NCBI GenBank assembly: GCA_964562015.1
Contig: CAZLRH010000007.1
Span: 1-64,000 of the forward strand
Reading direction: 5' to 3'
Origin: CAZLRH01 sp964562015
GTDB taxonomy: Bacteria; Verrucomicrobiota; Verrucomicrobiia; Opitutales; JABDGR01
DNA: 64,000 nucleotides
Notes under the pieces: generated by a model
What the model saw: the letters and a program-made list of their open reading frames with translations, nothing else
What the model was told of the DNA's origin: nothing
The model's database searches: none
Position numbers and translations under genes: made by a program
In this document: positions 59,984 through 64,000 of the stretch, one piece after another
How positions within the stretch are numbered: the stretch's first letter is position 1
Layout: every line of letters begins with the position of its first letter

Positions 59984-60970
59984 ATGACTACCCCACTCCC
60001 CAAAACTTCGGTTTATGCTCTCGGCTTGACTGCCGCGCTGGCCTGCGTTGCGCCTTTCCTGTACGCCGCCGAGGCTCCGGCTCCCGCCACACCCGCCGCG
60101 CCCGTAGCCGCGCCCGTAGCCGCACCGGTCGCCGCGCCGGTGCCACCCGTCCTCGCCGTCCCCCGGCCCTCGGCCGCGGACATTGCGACCCTCAATTCCG
60201 CCTTTAAGAAAATGTTGCTGAAGGAAGACCCCTCGCTCCAGAGCCTCTTCGCCCAATACCCCGACATCGCCACGTTTCCGGTGCCGCGAAACATTGCCAT
60301 CATCCCCAATCTCAATCCGGGCTTTAATACGAAGCACCAAGCCAATGTCGAAATCGCGAAGAAGGGCGACATCGACGTCCTGTTCATGGGCGATTCGATC
60401 ACGGATTTCTGGCGCGTGGACGACCCGGCGACGAAACACAACGGCAAGGCCGTGTTCGACAAATACTACGGCAACATGAAAGTCGCGAATTTTGGGATTT
60501 CCGGCGATTCGACGCAGGGCGTGCTTTACCGCCTGCAAAATGGCGAAGGCCAGGGCTTCCAGCCCAAGGTCATCATGCTCATGATCGGCACAAACAACGC
60601 CGCCACGAACACTTCCGCCGAAATCGCCGAGGGCATCGGCGCGATTGTTTTGGAAATGCGCAAGGATTTCCCGAACGCGAAAATCCTCCTGCTCGGCATT
60701 TTCCCGCGCGCCAAACCCGGCGACGCCGTGCGCAAGACGGTGTTGGACGTGAATCCGCTCATCGCCAAACTGGATGACGGCAAAAATGTTTTTTATCTCG
60801 ATATCGGGCCAAAATTCCTGGATGCCGACGGCATCATCCAGCCCGACATTATGGGCGATGCCACGCCGCTGCATCCGACGGAGAAGGGCTACGAAATCTG
60901 GGCCGAGGCCGTGAAAGAGCCCCTCGCCAATCTCCTGGCCGGCAAGCCGCTGAACGCGACCGCGAAGTAA
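59984..60970 (+). CDS. Secreted GDSL/SGNH-type esterase
   Basis: Exported SGNH hydrolase of 328 residues, in the PAF-acetylhydrolase/CE3-like group. After the signal peptide is a repeated Pro/Ala segment (PVAAPVAAPVAAPVPPV). The catalytic blocks are DVLFMGDSITDFWRV (Ser138), NFGISGDSTQGVLYRL, MIGTNNAATNTSAEIAEGI and ATPLHPTEKGYEIWAEA (His). Predicted targets are O-acetyl groups on glycans, from context. It is divergent from the CE12-like gene across about 200 bp, probably sharing a control region. Confidence 0.9.
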   Translation: MTTPLPKTSVYALGLTAALACVAPFLYAAEAPAPATPAAPVAAPVAAPVAAPVPPVLAVPRPSAADIATLNSAFKKMLLKEDPSLQSLFAQYPDIATFPVPRNIAIIPNLNPGFNTKHQANVEIAKKGDIDVLFMGDSITDFWRVDDPATKHNGKAVFDKYYGNMKVANFGISGDSTQGVLYRLQNGEGQGFQPKVIMLMIGTNNAATNTSAEIAEGIGAIVLEMRKDFPNAKILLLGIFPRAKPGDAVRKTVLDVNPLIAKLDDGKNVFYLDIGPKFLDADGIIQPDIMGDATPLHPTEKGYEIWAEAVKEPLANLLAGKPLNATAK

Positions 60971-61094
60971 AGCTTCCGCAGCCGCGCGTAGCGGGAAAGT
61001 TTGGCGGTGGAGTTGTTTTCGTAGCGCGGTGGCTAGGCTCCCTTTTACCCACCTGAGGTTAGTTATTCCCTCCTGCAATAGTGGGAGGGGTTCA

Positions 61095-61153
61095 GCCCTG
61101 AGCCAGCGAAGGGACCGATGCCGAGAAGGCCCGCCCTGAGCTAGTCGAAGCGC
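61095..61153. repeat. Short GCCCTGAG...CGAAG direct repeat
   Basis: GCCCTGAGCCAGCGAAGGG (61095-61113) and GCCCTGAGCTAGTCGAAGCG (61133-61152) are two related copies with 38-bp spacing. They resemble the widely dispersed CCCTGAGCxxGTCGAAGGG repeat of many bacterial genomes. The gap 60971-61237 otherwise shows no gene. Confidence 0.45.
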
Positions 61154-61237
61154 TGCTTAGTGACGCAATAATAATGGCACGGATCCGGGAAAGTTGCACA
61201 TGGCACTTCCGCTGCCAGGGTTAGTGCGTGGGTTCAT

Positions 61238-62158
61238 TTATTTCGCGGGGATCGCCGCGAGGAAACGCTTCACGCCTTCAGCCCCGACCACCTCCGCCAT
61301 CTCACTAAGGTTAATAACTCCTTGCGCTTGGTTTGGGGGGCGCCATTCACGGTCTATCTGTATTAATGCTATCAGCTTCTTGGCTGTAGCGTCATTCAGC
61401 TGATTAAGCACCTCTATCACCTGATCCATCGACCTAGGAAAATCCCTTATCACAATGTGCTCATCATCGTTTGGAAAATGAACACGGTCCAACACCAGAT
61501 TTCTGAAGCCAACGCCGCGTAATTTCGCCCCAGTAAAGTCCACATTCACCATCTCGTTTGGCGGATATTTTTTCCCCTTGAACCCGTGACGGTAGAACAA
61601 CACGTCATTGAGTTCTCCCTCAAAGCGGCAATCTTTGAATGTGCTCGATTGGAAGTCGATCTTTGTGAGCTTTGCGTTGCTGAATGTGCATCGCTCGAAC
61701 GCTGCGGCCTCGTAGGTTGTGCCGCTGAGATTTGCTTTGGAAAAATCAACCTCAAAGAATGTATTTCGCACGCCTTCATGAGTACCGCCCAGCACCGAGC
61801 TGCGTAAATTCGCGCCTTTGAAGCTCACATCCCGAAACGACGTGACCCAGAAGCGCACACCTTGAAGATCGCAGCTGTCAAGGCGGCAATTCTCGACCAG
61901 GCCCAGCATCAAGCGCAACCCAGCAAGCTTGCTTTCGCTAAAATCTAGATTTCGCCACTTAACGCCGTGGAAAATGCCGGAATCAACTTCGGCTATCGCA
62001 ACCCCATGGAACTGGAATTGCCGTAGCACGCTCGGCTCCGGCAATTCCAAGCCGCGAATGTCGATACGCCCATCCTTCGTTTCGAGGGCAAGCCCGTCGA
62101 GCGGTTTATGCGCAAGCAGGCGATCCCATATTTCGAGGTTCAGCGATTCGTCGATCAT
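61238..62158 (-). CDS. Pentapeptide-repeat protein
   Basis: Protein of 306 residues with a central run of pentapeptide repeats (A(D/N)LxX pattern): NLDFSESKLAGLRLMLG, DVSFKGANLRSSVLGG, EVDFSKANLSGTTYEAAAFE, FSNAKLTKIDFQSSTFKDC. These fold into a right-handed quadrilateral helix; functions range from gyrase protection to unknown. The C-terminal 90 residues are helical and unlike the repeats (FPRSMDQVIEVLNQLNDATA). No signal peptide is present, so it is cytoplasmic. Codon use is visibly AT-richer than its neighbours, which suggests acquisition by transfer. The ATG at 62158 follows no clear operon partner. Confidence 0.88.
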   Translation of the reverse strand: MIDESLNLEIWDRLLAHKPLDGLALETKDGRIDIRGLELPEPSVLRQFQFHGVAIAEVDSGIFHGVKWRNLDFSESKLAGLRLMLGLVENCRLDSCDLQGVRFWVTSFRDVSFKGANLRSSVLGGTHEGVRNTFFEVDFSKANLSGTTYEAAAFERCTFSNAKLTKIDFQSSTFKDCRFEGELNDVLFYRHGFKGKKYPPNEMVNVDFTGAKLRGVGFRNLVLDRVHFPNDDEHIVIRDFPRSMDQVIEVLNQLNDATAKKLIALIQIDREWRPPNQAQGVINLSEMAEVVGAEGVKRFLAAIPAK

Positions 62159-62234
62159 TAGTGCAAAAGTGGAGGCTAAAAAGAGGTCAGGTTGCCCCTT
62201 TCCCTCGAAGGCGGGCGGGCGGACGGGGCGGCAA

Positions 62235-63998
62235 CTACCGACGGCGCAGGCTGGCGAGGAGCGCGAGCATTCCGGCGCAGAGCGCGCACGCGCTCGATTC
62301 GGGGATGGCCGTAAAGGTCAGCGCATTGCTGCCGAGCGTAAAATAGGAGTAGGGGGAAAAGTCGCCGCCGTTGATGAAGGTGAAGTCATGGGCGTTGAAC
62401 AGGCCGAAACCACCGTCGCTGAGGGAGCCGAAGGAGATGAGCGTGTACACCGTCGGCTGGTCGCCCGTGCCGCGACCGGTGCCGCCGAAGTCGAAAACAA
62501 AGGAGTCGCCGGTGCCCTTGATGAGGCTGGAGGCGATGGCCACCTTGTCCGCCGTGTTATCGCTGTTGCTCAATTCGAAAAGGGCCGTCGCCGAGGCGTC
62601 CGTCGAGCCGCCCCAGGTGAAATTGCCCACGTGCAGGGTGCCAAGGCTGTTGCCCGGCGCGACTTCGCCGCCCACCGCGAGGGTTAGATTGCCCGAGGTG
62701 CCCGTGCCGCCGATAATTCCGCCGGAGTTGACCTGCACGTTGCCCGTGGTGAGCGATCCGGCGATGGCGCCGCCGGAATTGACGACGATGTCGCCCACCG
62801 AACCCGTCCCGCTCAAGAAACCGCTGTTGAGTTTGATCGTGCTGGCGTGCGCAATCGCGCCCGTGACCACGAGTGAACCGGCGTCGATGGTGGTGTTGCC
62901 CGTGTAGGTATTGTTGCCGGACAAAAAGACGGCGGCGCTGATGGTTTTATGCAAGCCGGCGCTACCCGCCAGGCTGGCGGAAACAAAACCGGTTTGCAGG
63001 TCATAAAGGCCCGGACTGTTAATGGTGATAACTCCGGTCGTGCCGGAGACATTGCCGCTCGTCAGGGTGAGGTTGCCCAGGAACTGCGAAAAGGAGGAAA
63101 CGTCCATGGTGCCGCCCGAGACGGTGACGTTCGCGCTCGCGGGCAGGGGATTGCTGGCGGCCAGCGCCAGCGTGCCGCCCGGCACTTGAAAGGACGAGCT
63201 GGCCAGCGTGCCGCTGACGGTCAAGGTGCCGCCGCTGACGGTGGTATTGCCGGTAAAAGTACTGTTGCCCGAAAGCGTCACGGTGCCGCCGGTCGTTTTA
63301 TTCAGCCCCACGCTGCCGCCCAACTTCGCACTGACGGCGCCGTTTTGCACATCGTACGCGGTCGCACTGATCAAGGTGCCGGTGGTGCCGTTAACGTTTC
63401 CGCCCGTGACTTGCAAGGCGCCGACGGTATCGCTGAACGTCGAAATATCCAGAGTGCCGGCGGAGACGGTGACATTGGCGGTGTCAGCCAGACGGTTGCT
63501 CGCGCCGAGATTGACGGTGCCGCCGCTGACGGCCAGCGCGCCGCTCGCGAGCGTGCCGTTTATTTGCGTGGTGCCGTTGAGCGCGGTGGTGTTGCCGGCA
63601 TAGGTATTCGCGCCGCCGAGCGTCAACGTGCCCGTGCCATCCATCGTCAAATTGCCGGTCGTGGTGCCAATGGCGTTGGAGAAAGTGACATTGCCCGCGC
63701 CACCCACTGTGATATTCTGCGCCGCGCCGCCGACCGCGCCGGAGAGCGTGAGCGTGCCTGCATCGGAATTGATGCGCGTGTCCGAACCCAGGGTAATCGC
63801 GCCGGAGGCGGTATTGAGGCCGGAGAGATTGCGCAAGGCACCGTCGCTCGCGAGGCCGCTGGCATTGAGCGTCAAGGGTTCCGCCGTGGTGAAACCGCCC
63901 TGGATTTGCAGCGCCGCGCCGGCGGTGACGCTCGTCGCGCCCGCCGCGGTGCCGAGGGCGGCGGCGCTCTGGATGTTAACCACGCCGGCACTGATGGT
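62235..63998 (-). CDS. Autotransporter-associated beta-strand repeat protein with PEP-CTERM-like tail, 5' end outside window
   Basis: Surface protein whose visible C-terminal part exceeds 580 residues and whose frame stays open to the right edge, so the N-terminus is missing. It is a run of beta-strand repeats (LGGANTYAGNTTALNGTTQI, LSGNSTFTGNTTVSGGTLTV, LSGNNTYTGNTTIDAGSLVV), typical of autotransporter-associated repeats, then a C-terminal beta domain. The last 24 residues are an exosortase-type tail: AIPESSACALCAGMLALLAS followed by LRRR, with PES in place of the usual PEP. This makes it a likely substrate of the exosortase encoded at 11162. No autotransporter barrel is present. Confidence 0.85.
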   Translation of the reverse strand, partial: TISAGVVNIQSAAALGTAAGATSVTAGAALQIQGGFTTAEPLTLNASGLASDGALRNLSGLNTASGAITLGSDTRINSDAGTLTLSGAVGGAAQNITVGGAGNVTFSNAIGTTTGNLTMDGTGTLTLGGANTYAGNTTALNGTTQINGTLASGALAVSGGTVNLGASNRLADTANVTVSAGTLDISTFSDTVGALQVTGGNVNGTTGTLISATAYDVQNGAVSAKLGGSVGLNKTTGGTVTLSGNSTFTGNTTVSGGTLTVSGTLASSSFQVPGGTLALAASNPLPASANVTVSGGTMDVSSFSQFLGNLTLTSGNVSGTTGVITINSPGLYDLQTGFVSASLAGSAGLHKTISAAVFLSGNNTYTGNTTIDAGSLVVTGAIAHASTIKLNSGFLSGTGSVGDIVVNSGGAIAGSLTTGNVQVNSGGIIGGTGTSGNLTLAVGGEVAPGNSLGTLHVGNFTWGGSTDASATALFELSNSDNTADKVAIASSLIKGTGDSFVFDFGGTGRGTGDQPTVYTLISFGSLSDGGFGLFNAHDFTFINGGDFSPYSYFTLGSNALTFTAIPESSACALCAGMLALLASLRRR

Positions 63999-64000
63999 GG

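Noticed and set aside
61196..61237. Possible small gene beginning at ATGGCACTTCCGC near 61200
   Set aside because: The frame crosses into the pentapeptide gene antisense and has no ribosome-binding site or family likeness.
62235..63998. True type V autotransporter
   Set aside because: There is no C-terminal beta-barrel; the end is an exosortase-type sorting tail.

Overview
The window is a 64 kb piece of a high-GC bacterial chromosome, most likely from the phylum Verrucomicrobiota and probably the Opitutales/Opitutaceae side. This rests on several features together: an exosortase/EpsI fusion and a C-terminal sorting signal of PEP-CTERM type, an autotransporter-associated beta-strand repeat protein, a DUF1592 (planctomycete-type cytochrome c) plus DUF1552 pair, many secreted plant-polysaccharide esterases, and short palindromic repeats that read ACGGAT in tandem. 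The taxonomic call is an inference from gene content; no database search was possible. No rRNA, tRNA, CRISPR array or insertion sequence was recognised.

Layout. 1-2546: end of a GspE-type ATPase gene and a complete gspF (type II secretion or type IV pilus assembly). 2732-12766: household genes (pterin carbinolamine dehydratase, gpsA, panB), an EmrAB-type efflux pair, an acyltransferase and the exosortase-EpsI fusion, with three different families of hairpin repeats in the gaps. 12935-16606: an O-antigen ligase-like polymerase, a fumarylacetoacetate hydrolase (FAH) family enzyme and purS. 16731-23605: a PL22 oligogalacturonate lyase, xerD, argA with an overlapping GNAT gene, a PrsW-like membrane protease with a zinc ribbon, and mpl. 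23898-29242: a large secreted Ig/beta-propeller protein and a SET-domain/glycosyltransferase pair. 29352-31779: a toxin-antitoxin module, a three-domain EIIA/PK-C/DAC cyclic di-AMP synthase, and a lone nuoA. 32022-44029: YfhO and DUF362 proteins, a TPR lipoprotein, a CE15 glucuronoyl esterase, pheA, scpB and a response regulator facing a histidine kinase.

44212-60970 is a carbohydrate region. Seven same-strand genes (45541-55863) run DUF1592 cytochrome, DUF1552 protein, esterase, degenerate esterase-like protein, esterase, 2-keto-3-deoxy-pentonate dehydratase-like FAH protein, and YjhG-type xylonate dehydratase. The gaps are 0-82 bp and the first two genes overlap by 4 bp. Around this operon lie a secreted beta-propeller protein, a CE1-like esterase, an ACS-family sugar-acid transporter, a CE12 rhamnogalacturonan acetylesterase and a GDSL esterase. 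Together these suggest removal of acyl groups from xylan and pectin outside the cell, uptake of sugar acids, and a Weimberg-like non-phosphorylative route to 2-oxoglutarate semialdehyde. The DUF1592/DUF1552 pair, whose function is unknown, may supply the oxidative step. 61238-64000 holds a lower-GC pentapeptide-repeat gene and the 3' part of an exosortase-substrate-like autotransporter-repeat gene that runs off the right edge.

Most promising for follow-up: the EIIA-DacZ-like cyclic di-AMP synthase fusion, the DUF1592/DUF1552-esterase-dehydratase operon, the esterase-like protein that has lost its catalytic serine, the Ala/Pro/Gly-Arg low-complexity insertions inside otherwise conserved secreted enzymes, and the SET-domain/lipid-type glycosyltransferase pair.
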